A stretch of 64,000 nt of DNA from Proteiniphilum propionicum (GTDB lineage Bacteria > Bacteroidota > Bacteroidia > Bacteroidales > Dysgonomonadaceae). Positions 26,850-36,598 of this stretch are shown in pieces. Numbering within the stretch: position 1 is the stretch's first letter; each line of letters opens with the position of its first letter. The stretch spans positions 372,001-436,000 of the forward strand of contig NZ_CP073586.1 in assembly GCF_022267555.1 (NCBI RefSeq). Direction: 5' to 3'. A program made the translations under genes and the position numbers. The notes below the pieces were generated by a model that was given only the letters and a program-made list of their open reading frames with translations, was not told where the DNA came from and made no database searches.

Positions 26850-28019
26850 TTATCTTATTACTTTGATAACATCATTTTCAATAATATATTCCTGTCCGGT
26901 CAAAAGAGAAATGGATGATACAACATCCCGTAGATTTTCCGAGAGATATAGTTTTCCGGTAATTTTTTTATCACTTTCAATATTTTCGAAAGAAACATTG
27001 TAATACCGCCCTACTTTTTTGAATAATTCTGAAACCGGAGTACTGTCAAACATGAAAACTCCATTTACCCAGCTAGTATAGAAAGAAACATCTACTTTTT
27101 CTGCATAAATACTTCCATCACGGAATTCAACCATTTCGTTAGGATTCATCATAATTGACTTGTTATCTTTGGTTTTCACCTGTACTTTTCCATTTACCAA
27201 AACAACCGAGGATGTTTTATCTAAAGTATATGCCGACACATTAAAACGGGTCCCGAATACCTGAACATCCAGATCCGGAGTATGGACAATAAAGGGTTGT
27301 TTGCTCAATTGAGCAACATCCAGATATATTTCTCCTGCAAGTTTTATATCGCGCGTTTTCCCGGAAAAATTTGTTGGAAATTCCAACTCCGTTCCCGAGT
27401 TTATCCAGACCTTGGTTCCATCAGCCAGGATAAGAAAAGAGCGCTTTCCGTTGGGAACAATAAGCTTGTTGGTTTGAACATTATTCACCTCAAGCGTCTT
27501 TTCGATATCGGCACTATCGGTATATGAGATTTGCCCATCATTTAGATGAACCGTAACATTTTGATTCAGGACTATCTCTTTTCCTCCCGCTAACAGTTTC
27601 ACCTCCTGTTCGGGAAGAGTTTTACCAATAACTTCAGCACTTATTGCCATCATTGAGTTATTGTCTTTCCTAATAAAATATAAAGTAGTAATAAGAAATA
27701 ACAAAGCGATAGCGGCAGCACTCGAAATGTAATAAATAATCCTTTTCTTCCTTTTCTTTTTGTACAAGACACTTTCAATAATTTGTTTATATAATATATC
27801 GGTATCGTTGAAAATCCTTTTATTAATTGCTATTTTATCAAATATTTCAATTGAAATTTTAAATTCTTCTTCAAGATCTGGATTTTCGTGAATAAAAGAG
27901 GACCAAAAATCTTCCAGCTGAGACGTTCGAGTCAACCTCCATTGGATAAATTTTTTGTTTTCCAGGAAAAAAGGATTGTATATATATTTACTCTCTTTCA
28001 TTTTTTTAGATTTATTCAT
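26850..28019 (-). CDS. FecR-family anti-sigma factor
   Basis: A 389-residue single-span inner-membrane regulator. The cytoplasmic N-terminus (1-88) binds the sigma factor. A basic stretch (KKKRKKR) precedes the membrane helix at about 93-116. The periplasmic FecR domain follows (about 185-280: NGKRSFLILADGTKVWINSGTELEFP, then FIVHTPDLDVQVFGTRFNVSAY). The C-terminal DUF4974/STN-like segment is at about 315-389. It receives the signal from the STN domain of the SusC encoded just downstream and controls the ECF sigma factor encoded 104 bases upstream. This is the standard cis-acting regulatory pair for PUL1. Confidence 0.92.
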   Translation of the reverse strand: MNKSKKMKESKYIYNPFFLENKKFIQWRLTRTSQLEDFWSSFIHENPDLEEEFKISIEIFDKIAINKRIFNDTDILYKQIIESVLYKKKRKKRIIYYISSAAAIALLFLITTLYFIRKDNNSMMAISAEVIGKTLPEQEVKLLAGGKEIVLNQNVTVHLNDGQISYTDSADIEKTLEVNNVQTNKLIVPNGKRSFLILADGTKVWINSGTELEFPTNFSGKTRDIKLAGEIYLDVAQLSKQPFIVHTPDLDVQVFGTRFNVSAYTLDKTSSVVLVNGKVQVKTKDNKSIMMNPNEMVEFRDGSIYAEKVDVSFYTSWVNGVFMFDSTPVSELFKKVGRYYNVSFENIESDKKITGKLYLSENLRDVVSSISLLTGQEYIIENDVIKVIR

Positions 28020-28123
28020 TCACCCGAATTAACTTATATAACTACATATTAAAGACAATTGAACTTTTATTTTGTAGTCAAAAATAAAAGCGAAACCAAT
28101 ATATTAACATTTTATAGGGATAA

Positions 28124-28741
28124 TTACAAATAGTGGTAATAGGTAAGAGCCACTAAAATAACAAATAATTGCCTTTCCGGATCTTTATTCATAGATCTTA
28201 AATGCTCAATACTCCGATGAACAAGCCTTCTTGCCGAATTATAATTTATTTCCATAAGGATAGCAATCTCCTCATAATCCAGCTCTTGCATATATCGTAA
28301 ATAAATAATTTCTCTTTGGCGTGGTGTAAGCTCATTCAATAGATTTTCAACGGTTTGTTTTAGTTTTTCAGTATCTTCACGGCTAATAAGAGATTCTAAT
28401 GTTGTTATTTCGGTTGAAAATGGTATATTTTCAAAAAAAGAATCTGAAATTTTACAATTCCTTTTCTGAATATTAAAAAGTTTGTTTCTTAATGATCTAA
28501 ATAAATATGAAGTTAAATTTCTTACTTTAAGGAACTTGCTCTTATCAATAAGAATCTTACAAAATACATCATGCACCGCATCCCTGCATGTCTCTTCATC
28601 GAATCCCAGACTTAGCCCATAAGATAAAAGGTCATTAACATAAAAATTGTAGATGAAAGAAAAAGCATCATATCCGTTTTTATTTGCTAAAAATTCCTTC
28701 CAATATTTATTAACTACAATATACCTGTTATTTTCCTGCAT
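28124..28741 (-). CDS. ECF RNA polymerase sigma-70 factor, Bacteroidota FecI-like
   Basis: A 205-residue ECF sigma factor. Region 2 lies at about 25-95, with the core-binding and -10-recognition segment ETCRDAVHDVFCKILIDKS. Region 4 lies at about 135-185, with LTPRQREIIYLRYMQELDYEEIA and the DNA-reading helix NYNSARRLVHRSIEHLR. It is expected to drive the SusCD operon of PUL1 when FecR releases it. It is preceded on the minus strand by an exact -7 box at 28793-28800. It ends with a short hydrophobic tail (LFVILVALTYYHYL). Confidence 0.92.
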   Translation of the reverse strand: MQENNRYIVVNKYWKEFLANKNGYDAFSFIYNFYVNDLLSYGLSLGFDEETCRDAVHDVFCKILIDKSKFLKVRNLTSYLFRSLRNKLFNIQKRNCKISDSFFENIPFSTEITTLESLISREDTEKLKQTVENLLNELTPRQREIIYLRYMQELDYEEIAILMEINYNSARRLVHRSIEHLRSMNKDPERQLFVILVALTYYHYL

Positions 28742-28792
28742 TATTATCCTATGGTATCCATATATTACGTTGATGATCTAATAAGATGAAAA

Positions 28793-28826
28793 CAAAGTTA
28801 TGTATTTTATTCAATAAATAACAACT
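28793..28826 (-). promoter_or_regulatory. Candidate promoter of the PUL1 sigma factor gene
   Basis: On the minus strand, 28800-28793 reads TAACTTTG, an exact TAnnTTTG -7 box. GTTG at about 28825-28822 sits at the -33 distance and is a partial match to TTTG. It leaves a 5' leader of about 45 bases before the ATG at 28741. Confidence 0.45.
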
Positions 28827-28871
28827 TTTTATTTTTTTAATCATCACATAAAAATAAGAAAATATCGGATT

Positions 28872-28905
28872 TAAAAAAAAGCCACCCCTTTAAGGATGGC
28901 TTTTT
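28872..28905 (-). terminator. Rho-independent terminator of eno
   Basis: On the minus strand, GCCATCC pairs with GGGTGGC (one G-U pair) around a short loop and is followed by a long T run. It starts about 25 bases past the enolase stop codon. The wobble is only favourable on the minus strand, which fits eno transcription. Confidence 0.8.
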
Positions 28906-28928
28906 GAGTATATCGTAAATTAAATAAT

Positions 28929-30257
<1,329 letters not shown>

Positions 30258-30305
30258 TTAAATAATAGCCCGATAACTGTAAACATATCTAATAAATCGC
30301 ACTTA

Positions 30306-30331
30306 CAAATATACGATTTTTTTTGCTAAAC
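30306..30331 (-). promoter_or_regulatory. Candidate eno promoter
   Basis: On the minus strand, 30313-30306 reads TATATTTG, an exact Bacteroidota -7 box, about 95 bases before the eno ATG. The upstream -33 region is T-rich, with TGTTTAG at 30332-30326, but its spacing is short. The -7 match is the main support. Confidence 0.45.
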
Positions 30332-30377
30332 AGATAGTATATATTTTATTATACATCACATACACATTTTAAATACC

Positions 30378-30977
30378 TCACACATTTACTGAAGCAATGA
30401 GTGTACTCATATTTGATGTTAGCAGTTTCACCGCGATAGCCATCAGAATGACGCCGAAAAATTTACGGAGTATATATGCACCGCTTTCACCCAGCAACCT
30501 TTTCACAGGATCAAGGAATCTCAATACTAAGTATACAATTATAAGGTTCAGAATCACCGCTATAATAATATTTACCGTATAATACTCGGCCCTCATTGAG
30601 AGCAGTGTGGTAAAACTTCCTGGACCTGCTATCAATGGAAATACTACTGGAAAAAGAGTGGAAGAGTTGTCCGGGCTTGAACTGTCATTTTTAAATATCT
30701 CCACACCGAAAATCATCTCTATCGATAGAATAAGCAGAACAACGGCTCCAGCAACAGCAAATGAGGAAATATCCAACTGAAAAAGCTTCAGTATCCACTC
30801 TCCTATAAAAAGGAATCCAACAAGAATAATAAATGAGTACAAGGCCGCTTTCTCCGGATGAATCGTCTTGTCACGGCTCCTCAGGTCCAGAAATATTGGT
30901 ACTGACCCAGTTACATCAATTATTGCGAACAATACCAAAAAAGCACTAACGATTTCAAGAAAGCTGATAGCCATCAT
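30378..30977 (-). CDS. MarC-family integral membrane protein
   Basis: A 199-residue inner-membrane protein with about six transmembrane segments and the MarC (UPF0056) pattern. The first helix contains AIIDVTGSVPIFLDL. The middle shows the family block FPVVFPLIAGPGSFTTLLSM, and the last part is LRKFFGVILMAIAVKLL. Despite the name, MarC proteins have no proven role in multidrug resistance; some act in amino-acid efflux or stress. It stands alone between eno and a glycosyltransferase gene. Confidence 0.9.
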   Translation of the reverse strand: MMAISFLEIVSAFLVLFAIIDVTGSVPIFLDLRSRDKTIHPEKAALYSFIILVGFLFIGEWILKLFQLDISSFAVAGAVVLLILSIEMIFGVEIFKNDSSSPDNSSTLFPVVFPLIAGPGSFTTLLSMRAEYYTVNIIIAVILNLIIVYLVLRFLDPVKRLLGESGAYILRKFFGVILMAIAVKLLTSNMSTLIASVNV

Positions 30978-31074
30978 AACTATATTGTTTTAGAATAATG
31001 AAAGAATTCCCTTTCATTTTGACTACAAAAATACAAAATAAAGACTCCCTCTCAAAGTGAACGAATGTTATTTG

Positions 31075-32262
31075 TTAATCATTGCTGAAAGTTTTGTGAA
31101 TGTCACTTATGCTCGTATCAAATGGAAACGGATCAGGATGAACATAATTGAGGTATTTTATTATCTTGAAAGCGTTGAAATGGTGGAAAAAACGTTTCCG
31201 AAACGTGGCTAAAGAAGCACTGTTAGCATTACAGTCTCGTATCACTCCCTGAAAATCCATCTCTTGCAAGAATTGCATCAGCGAGGGATGCACCCCGCTC
31301 ATCATCGACAATATTGCACTATCATTTTTCTTGAATAATGAATCTTTAAGAACAAAGAGTTTTTTCAGCTCCCTGAAGGCAGCTATCGAGTACACCTTCA
31401 ACACACCGTCAGGTTCATCCAATATTTTTCGCAAGGCAGGCCCTGTACCGAAAGGTACGCGTTCAGAAAATCGGGCCATTGGATAAACATATGTCCCTTC
31501 CAACTCATCAACTTTACCCAAAGCGAAAACTTTCTGCAAAAAGTAAAAGTCCTCCCCACCCTGCTGGCGTCCCATTCCGCCAACACGTACATATGCATCT
31601 GCAGAAACAGCGAAAGCTGAACCAATGGTATGATAGTAATATGGGAAGCCGGTAAACTTCATCATTTCCCTAAAATAACGAATATAGTTCTCATATTGCC
31701 TCACTGCATTTTCTATTGCCGGATTGTGGTTTTCGACTCTGTGATAAAATTGATGCACAGTGGCATTCAATCGATTATCTCTTGAAAAAGCCTTATAAAT
31801 ATCAATCATGAAATTGGCTGACACCGTACAGTCAGCGTCCAGAGAAACTATTACACCGCGGTTTTTTTTGTTCTGCAAAAAATGTCTCACAGCAATATCC
31901 ATCCCTATTTTGCGTGCCAGCCCCACACCTGCGTGTTTTCTCGGCAACCCTTCAAACAGCAACGGGAAAAAGCTTAATTCCGGCACATTGTGTTTTTCCG
32001 CGTACAGCAATGTTTGTTCATATGAAACCCTGTTCTGCAAAACAACCTTTTCATCCGAATTTACTCCAGAATTAAATATAATAGCGATCAGTACGCCCGC
32101 TTCCGGGCGAATACATTCAAAAAGGCTATCCAGGGTTTCAAAGAGATCGGGTTCGTTATGACAGGGAATAACCACAACCATATCCGCATAACATTCTTCA
32201 GGGAATATTTTGCGTATATATTCAGGTTTTTGTTTTTCAAGATATGTTTTCCAATGTTTCAT
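31075..32262 (-). CDS. Glycosyltransferase family 2 protein
   Basis: About 395 residues in one GT-A domain. MVVVIPCHNEPDLFETLDSLF is the nucleotide-sugar binding start, and IVSLDADCTV carries the metal-binding Asp-x-Asp-type motif. GRQQGGEDFYFLQKVF is the acceptor/base region with the Glu-Asp pair. No membrane helix is obvious, so it is probably cytoplasmic or peripheral. The start at 32262 is preferred because it begins with MKHWKTYLEKQKPEYIRK; a start nine codons upstream is possible. The gene is not clustered with other polysaccharide genes, so the acceptor (lipid, glycan or protein) is unknown. Confidence 0.82.
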   Translation of the reverse strand: MKHWKTYLEKQKPEYIRKIFPEECYADMVVVIPCHNEPDLFETLDSLFECIRPEAGVLIAIIFNSGVNSDEKVVLQNRVSYEQTLLYAEKHNVPELSFFPLLFEGLPRKHAGVGLARKIGMDIAVRHFLQNKKNRGVIVSLDADCTVSANFMIDIYKAFSRDNRLNATVHQFYHRVENHNPAIENAVRQYENYIRYFREMMKFTGFPYYYHTIGSAFAVSADAYVRVGGMGRQQGGEDFYFLQKVFALGKVDELEGTYVYPMARFSERVPFGTGPALRKILDEPDGVLKVYSIAAFRELKKLFVLKDSLFKKNDSAILSMMSGVHPSLMQFLQEMDFQGVIRDCNANSASLATFRKRFFHHFNAFKIIKYLNYVHPDPFPFDTSISDIHKTFSND

Positions 32263-32345
32263 ACACTTCGCTAAATAAAGAACTTTCAATTAACAGATCG
32301 ACGATTCAATTGATCTGTCAAAAGCCACAAACAGGTTGAAAAAGT

Positions 32346-32382
32346 GACAAAAAAAGGCTCTTTGTTTAAAAGAACCTTTTCT
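32346..32382 (-). terminator. Rho-independent terminator after the OmpH-like gene
   Basis: On the minus strand, AAAAGGTTCTTT pairs with AAAGAGCCTTTT (one T-G pair) around a 5-base loop, followed by further T residues. It lies about 20 bases after the stop codon of the OmpH-like gene. The wobble pair favours minus-strand transcription. Confidence 0.75.
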
Positions 32383-32400
32383 CATGTCCCTGGAAAGGGA

Positions 32401-33042
32401 TTATTTCTTAACCTGCGGCGTAGTGGTTGAGGTTGCCGGACCATACTTACTATTCAGGAACTCAACCACATCATCAGTGATATCATATTTATCGTCTGCA
32501 AACAGGATAGTGCTTGTAGTCCTGTTGCTCAAGATTATCTCATAGTTTTTGTTCATGTTAAACTCCTTCATTCTGGCTTTAATTGTATCCTCCATCTGAA
32601 GGTTCAGCTTCTCCTGTTCAATCATAAACTCCTGCGTCAACCTTTCTGCCAGTTGCTGGTACTCCTGATTCATCTGCAGAATCCGTTCCTGTTCCTGTTG
32701 TGCCCTCTCCTGACTCAGAAAGGCGTTATTCCGTAATTTACGGTCAAACTCCTGTGCTGCGGAATTGATCTGCCCCTGTCTCTGATTTAATGTAGCCCTG
32801 GTACTCTCCTCTTTTCTCAACAATGACTCGTTGAGGTCTTTGGCAAAATTGTAATTCATCAGCAGTGAATCAACATTCACGAATGCAATTGGCAAAGTAA
32901 CTGATGAGTCATTCAGTAACAGGGAAAGATTTTTCCCTGATGCTCCGTTAGATGATTGGTTCGAATTAAAAAACAAGATGTAAAAAATAATTAATGCTAC
33001 CGCCAACACTCCGCTGACGATGTAAGGAGTAGAATTCTTCAT
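32401..33042 (-). CDS. OmpH/Skp-family periplasmic chaperone-like protein
   Basis: A 213-residue protein with an N-terminal membrane helix or uncleaved signal (residues 6-25) and the OmpH start PIAFVNVDSLLMNYNFAKDL. A long Gln/Glu/Arg-rich coiled coil (about 70-165: RQGQINSAAQEFDRKLRNNA region) follows, then a small beta tail (YEIILSNRTTSTILFADDKYDITDDVVEFLN). Skp/OmpH trimers hold unfolded outer-membrane proteins in the periplasm. Here the anchor suggests attachment to the inner membrane. The small membrane protein gene is 15 bases upstream, in the same transcript. Confidence 0.85.
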   Translation of the reverse strand: MKNSTPYIVSGVLAVALIIFYILFFNSNQSSNGASGKNLSLLLNDSSVTLPIAFVNVDSLLMNYNFAKDLNESLLRKEESTRATLNQRQGQINSAAQEFDRKLRNNAFLSQERAQQEQERILQMNQEYQQLAERLTQEFMIEQEKLNLQMEDTIKARMKEFNMNKNYEIILSNRTTSTILFADDKYDITDDVVEFLNSKYGPATSTTTPQVKK

Positions 33043-33057
33043 TTTTTATGAGATTTA

Positions 33058-33276
33058 TTAATTTTCGGATTTCGATATTTTCTCCAACAGGTTCTCTCTG
33101 TTATACATTTCCGCATCCTGCGATGAAGCGCAGTGAATGCCCCTGTCCTGCATTGCCCGGCTAGACCCTATATGTAAAGATGGAAATTCGCCTTTCTTTG
33201 TAAAGAAAACCCGAACGCCCAGTAATAATACGGCAATGAATGAGATTAGAATGCCCAAAACGAGTATTTTTACCAT
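33058..33276 (-). CDS. Small conserved membrane protein
   Basis: A 72-residue protein from the ATG at 33276 (MVKILVLGILISF), or 90 residues from 33330. One N-terminal membrane helix (about 3-25) is followed by a polar tail with HIGSSRAMQDRGIHCASSQDAE. I recall this tail as conserved among Bacteroidales homologues, which supports a real gene. No function is known. Its position directly before an OmpH-like gene, with 15 bases between, suggests co-transcription and perhaps an envelope role. Confidence 0.7.
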   Translation of the reverse strand: MVKILVLGILISFIAVLLLGVRVFFTKKGEFPSLHIGSSRAMQDRGIHCASSQDAEMYNRENLLEKISKSEN

Positions 33277-33417
33277 AACATGCTCTCTATTTACCCGCAA
33301 AGATAGTCTAAATAGCCATTCAAACATCAATTTTTCTCATTAAAGATACAAAATTTTTGCTCGTGCACATTTTTTCCACTATTTTTATCAGCTATAAAAA
33401 TATCAAAAATTAAGATT

Positions 33418-34884
33418 ATGACTATAAAAGATCTACAACCTTCAGCAATATGGGGATACTTCTATGACATTACACAAATTCCCAGGCCATCGAAAAAAGA
33501 AGAAAAAATAGTTGCTTATCTACTCAATTTTGCCAGGCAGCACAATCTGGAAGCAAAGCAGGACGGTGCCGGGAACATTCTTATCATCAAACCAGCTTCT
33601 GAAGGCAAGGAGAATGTGCCAGCAGTAGTATTGCAATCACATGTAGACATGGTGTGCGAGAAAAACTCAGATGTGACTCACGATTTTGACAATGATCCCA
33701 TCGAGACCATTATTGATGGTGATTGGGTAAAAGCCAAAGGTACTACACTTGGTGCCGACAACGGTATAGGGGTAGCAGCTCAGCTTGCAGTACTGGCTGC
33801 TGATGATATTTCACACGGGAAAATCGAAGCACTTTTCACCGTTGACGAAGAGACAGGGCTTACAGGAGCTTATGCACTCGAGAAAGATTTTCTTACAGGC
33901 AACATCCTCATTAATCTTGATACTGAAGAGGAAGGTGAAATTTATGTCGGCTGTGCAGGAGGAAAAACCACAAAAGCATTTTTCAAATACAAGGAGAAAG
34001 ATTCCCCAAAAAAATATTTCTGGTTCAAAGTACAGGTAAAGGGGCTTCGTGGCGGACACTCAGGCAGTGATATCGACAAAGGATCCGGGAATGCGAACAA
34101 ACTGCTAACCCGTTTTCTGTACTCACTTACCCGCAAAAAGTATGGCATGATTTTATCTGAGATTGGAGGTGGAAATCTCCACAATGCTATTCCTCGCGAA
34201 GCACACGCCGTGGTGGGTGTAAAAGAAAAATACAAAGAGGAGATACGTGTGAAACTCAACACCTTTCTGGCTAAAGTGCAGGATGAGCACAAACACACTG
34301 ATCCACATCTTGATATTCATCTTGAGTCGGTTCAGATACCATCGAAGGTTATGAACAGGGGTACTGCCGAGAGACTGGTTTTAGCATTGCTTGCCTGTCC
34401 GCATGGTGTTCTCGGAATGAGCCATGATATTCCCGGACTGGTTGAAACATCCACCAACCTGGCTTCAGTAAAAATGCTCCCTGACCATCTGATTGAGGTT
34501 GGCACAAGCCAGCGCAGTTCGATTGAGTCTCAGAAAGATTATGCAGTAAACATGGTGACTTCTGTTTTTGATCTGGCTGAGGCAGGGGTTAAGCATAGTG
34601 AAGGATATCCCGGATGGCAACCCAACCCCGATTCGGCCATCCTGCAACTTGCTAAAAAAGAATATAAAGCTCTTTACAATAAAGAAGCAGCTGTAAAAGC
34701 AATCCATGCTGGTCTGGAGTGCGGGCTGTTCCTTGAGAAATATCCAAATCTCGATATGATCTCCATAGGGCCGGATGTTACAGACGTGCATTCACCGGAT
34801 GAAAAGATGAAGATCTCCTCAGTTGGCAAATTCTGGGATTTCCTGGTAAAGATTCTTGAAAACATTCCTGCGGAAATGAGTTAA
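33418..34884 (+). CDS. pepD: Aminoacyl-histidine dipeptidase (PepD, M20 family)
   Basis: A 488-residue cytoplasmic metallopeptidase that cleaves dipeptides such as Xaa-His. Dizinc-site motifs are all present: VVLQSHVDMVC (His75, Asp77), LGADNGIG (Asp114), FTVDEETGLTGA (catalytic Glu144, metal Glu145), NLDTEEEGEIYVGCAGG, and near the C-terminus IGPDVTDVHSPDE. The central lid domain has RGGHSGSDIDKGSGNANKLL. Length and motifs are normal. It stands alone and diverges from the OmpH pair. Confidence 0.95.
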   Translation: MTIKDLQPSAIWGYFYDITQIPRPSKKEEKIVAYLLNFARQHNLEAKQDGAGNILIIKPASEGKENVPAVVLQSHVDMVCEKNSDVTHDFDNDPIETIIDGDWVKAKGTTLGADNGIGVAAQLAVLAADDISHGKIEALFTVDEETGLTGAYALEKDFLTGNILINLDTEEEGEIYVGCAGGKTTKAFFKYKEKDSPKKYFWFKVQVKGLRGGHSGSDIDKGSGNANKLLTRFLYSLTRKKYGMILSEIGGGNLHNAIPREAHAVVGVKEKYKEEIRVKLNTFLAKVQDEHKHTDPHLDIHLESVQIPSKVMNRGTAERLVLALLACPHGVLGMSHDIPGLVETSTNLASVKMLPDHLIEVGTSQRSSIESQKDYAVNMVTSVFDLAEAGVKHSEGYPGWQPNPDSAILQLAKKEYKALYNKEAAVKAIHAGLECGLFLEKYPNLDMISIGPDVTDVHSPDEKMKISSVGKFWDFLVKILENIPAEMS

Positions 34885-34978
34885 AGGACAGGATATGCTT
34901 TTTATTCATGAGCCCCCTCAATTAGAATGTCTTCAATCTGAATTTCTGATACTTATCTGACTTAATTTCATAATACGA

Positions 34979-35113
34979 GTCAGCTTGAAAAAGTCTCAAA
35001 TTAGAAGATTTGACATCATAATCACTCTAAAATATGGAATCATTTATCACAAAACAATTTGTTGAAGTGGTAACTAATACTAATTTATGAGAAAATAATT
35101 TTTTCAAGTTGGT
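34979..35113. repeat. Dispersed repeat copy 1, MITE-like
   Basis: The first 48 bases (34979-35026) match 50333-50380 at all but two positions, and weaker similarity continues to 35070. The left end (CAGCTTGAAAAAGT) and the inverted right end near 35100-35113 (CAACTTGAAAAAAT on the other strand) are similar. That suggests a miniature element of about 135 bases with imperfect terminal inverted repeats. It lies between pepD and the endonuclease-family gene and contains no reading frame. Confidence 0.6.
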
Positions 35114-35130
35114 CCAAATATTATTAAGTA

Positions 35131-36156
35131 ATGCGTCGTTTACTCTTTATTCTGCTGTTTTTGGTAGTTTGTTTTACGGAAATCGTTCCTCAGAACGATT
35201 TCCGTATCATGTTCTACAATGTTGAAAACTTATTCGACACCGAAAACAATCCTCTAAAAAACGACGATGATTTTCTTCCGGATGGTTTCATGCGATGGAC
35301 CCCCTGGAAATATTGGGAAAAGCTGCGCAACATCTCCCGTGTGATTACTGCCGTAGGAGGCATGCGGTCTCCTGCTCTTGCAGGTTTATGCGAGGTTGAA
35401 AATGACTGTGTGATGTTTGATCTCACAAAACGATCGCCGCTGAGGGTACAGGAGTATGAATATATTGTCACCGACTCACCTGATGAACGGGGAATAAACG
35501 TTGCTTTGTTATATCAACGACATCAGTTCAGGTTGATTGAATTCAAAGAGTACGAAGTCATCTCTGATGATAAGAATGCCAGGCCTACTAGAAACATTCT
35601 TCACGCCACTGGCAGTGTTGTAAGTGGCGACACCCTTGATGTATTTGTCTGTCATTTCCCTTCACGGAGCAACGGGCTTCGGGAAACTGAGCCGGCCCGG
35701 ATTAGAGCAGCCTCGCTTCTTCGGGGCAAAACAGACAGCCTTTTTTCCCTTCGAAAGAGTGCCAATATAATTATCATGGGCGATTTTAACGACAACCCAA
35801 ACAACAAGAGCATTTCTAAAACTCTGGGAGCAAAGAGTATTCACTCCCCCCTGAGGAGTGATCAACTATATAATCTGTTTTTGCACCGAGTAAAAGAACG
35901 CAATTTCGGGTCATACAAATATAAGGGAAAATGGGATCTGTTTGATCAGTTCATAGTGAGTGGAAATATGCTGATAAAAAATAATGGGATACAGGTTATA
36001 AATGATGAAGCATATATTTACAATGCCGGTTTCTTGCTTGAAGATGATGTGCGCTATACAGGTAAAAAACCATACAGGACAAATCTGGGACCCCGATATA
36101 TCGGTGGGTTCAGCGACCATTTACCAGTATATATGGATCTGTTTATAAGGGAATAA
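35131..36156 (+). CDS. Endonuclease/exonuclease/phosphatase-family exported protein
   Basis: A 341-residue protein of the DNase I-like phosphoesterase fold. A signal peptide (about 1-20, MRRLLFILLFLVVCFTEIVP) is followed directly by DFRIMFYNVENLFDTENN with the metal-binding Asn/Glu. Other fold motifs are LAGLCEVEND, VFVCHFPSR, IIIMGDFNDNPN and the C-terminal GGFSDHLPVYMDLF. All expected catalytic blocks are present. The substrate may be nucleic acid, phospholipid or phosphorylated sugar. Exported members are common in Bacteroidales. No operon partner is seen. Confidence 0.87.
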   Translation: MRRLLFILLFLVVCFTEIVPQNDFRIMFYNVENLFDTENNPLKNDDDFLPDGFMRWTPWKYWEKLRNISRVITAVGGMRSPALAGLCEVENDCVMFDLTKRSPLRVQEYEYIVTDSPDERGINVALLYQRHQFRLIEFKEYEVISDDKNARPTRNILHATGSVVSGDTLDVFVCHFPSRSNGLRETEPARIRAASLLRGKTDSLFSLRKSANIIIMGDFNDNPNNKSISKTLGAKSIHSPLRSDQLYNLFLHRVKERNFGSYKYKGKWDLFDQFIVSGNMLIKNNGIQVINDEAYIYNAGFLLEDDVRYTGKKPYRTNLGPRYIGGFSDHLPVYMDLFIRE

Positions 36157-36200
36157 ATCAAATAAAAACGAAATTTTCAAACTTTATATTAAAATGCTTG

Positions 36201-36229
36201 GTTACTTCAATAAATTAATCATACATTTG
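36201..36229 (+). promoter_or_regulatory. Candidate promoter of tatA-tatC
   Basis: TACATTTG at 36222-36229 matches the -7 consensus TAnnTTTG exactly. CTTG at 36197-36200, 21 bases upstream, approximates the -33 TTTG. The tatA ATG at 36280 is about 45 bases past the expected start site. Confidence 0.5.
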
Positions 36230-36279
36230 TGTCTTAATAAGTGTATTGTAAATATGAACATCCAAAATATATAAAACCT

Positions 36280-36489
36280 ATGAATCCACTTCTTATTAAT
36301 TTGAACGGTTGGGAAATACCCATTATTGTTTTGGTTATTTTGATCCTTTTCGGAGGCAAAAAAATTCCTGAATTCATGAAGGGATTAGGCAAGGGTATTA
36401 ATAGCTTCAAGAAAGGATTGAATGACTTAGAAGAAGATATTAAAGCCGACCCGACTGATCGTAATTCGAACACAACTGGGAACAAGTAA
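36280..36489 (+). CDS. tatA: Twin-arginine translocase subunit TatA
   Basis: A 69-residue protein from the ATG at 36280. A GTG start 13 codons upstream would add a polar leader and is rejected. The TatA hairpin shape is clear: a membrane helix (WEIPIIVLVILILFGGKKIPE), the conserved Phe-Gly hinge, then an amphipathic helix (FMKGLGKGINSFKKGLNDLEED) and a polar tail. TatA oligomers form the passage for folded proteins. With tatC downstream and no tatB, this is the minimal TatAC system usual for the phylum. It serves clients such as the PUL1 aminotransferase. Confidence 0.93.
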   Translation: MNPLLINLNGWEIPIIVLVILILFGGKKIPEFMKGLGKGINSFKKGLNDLEEDIKADPTDRNSNTTGNK

Positions 36490-36598
36490 ACTTACAAGAA
36501 GATTTTTCGGAGACACCTCAAATATATATCGTATCACAGACACGATGGGTTGGCTTATTGAAACCTTCGGGGAATAAAATTTATAGCTCAGGGAATAC

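Noticed and set aside
36241-36279. GTG start for TatA
   Set aside because: It adds 13 polar residues ahead of the short N-terminus typical of TatA; the ATG at 36280 fits the family.
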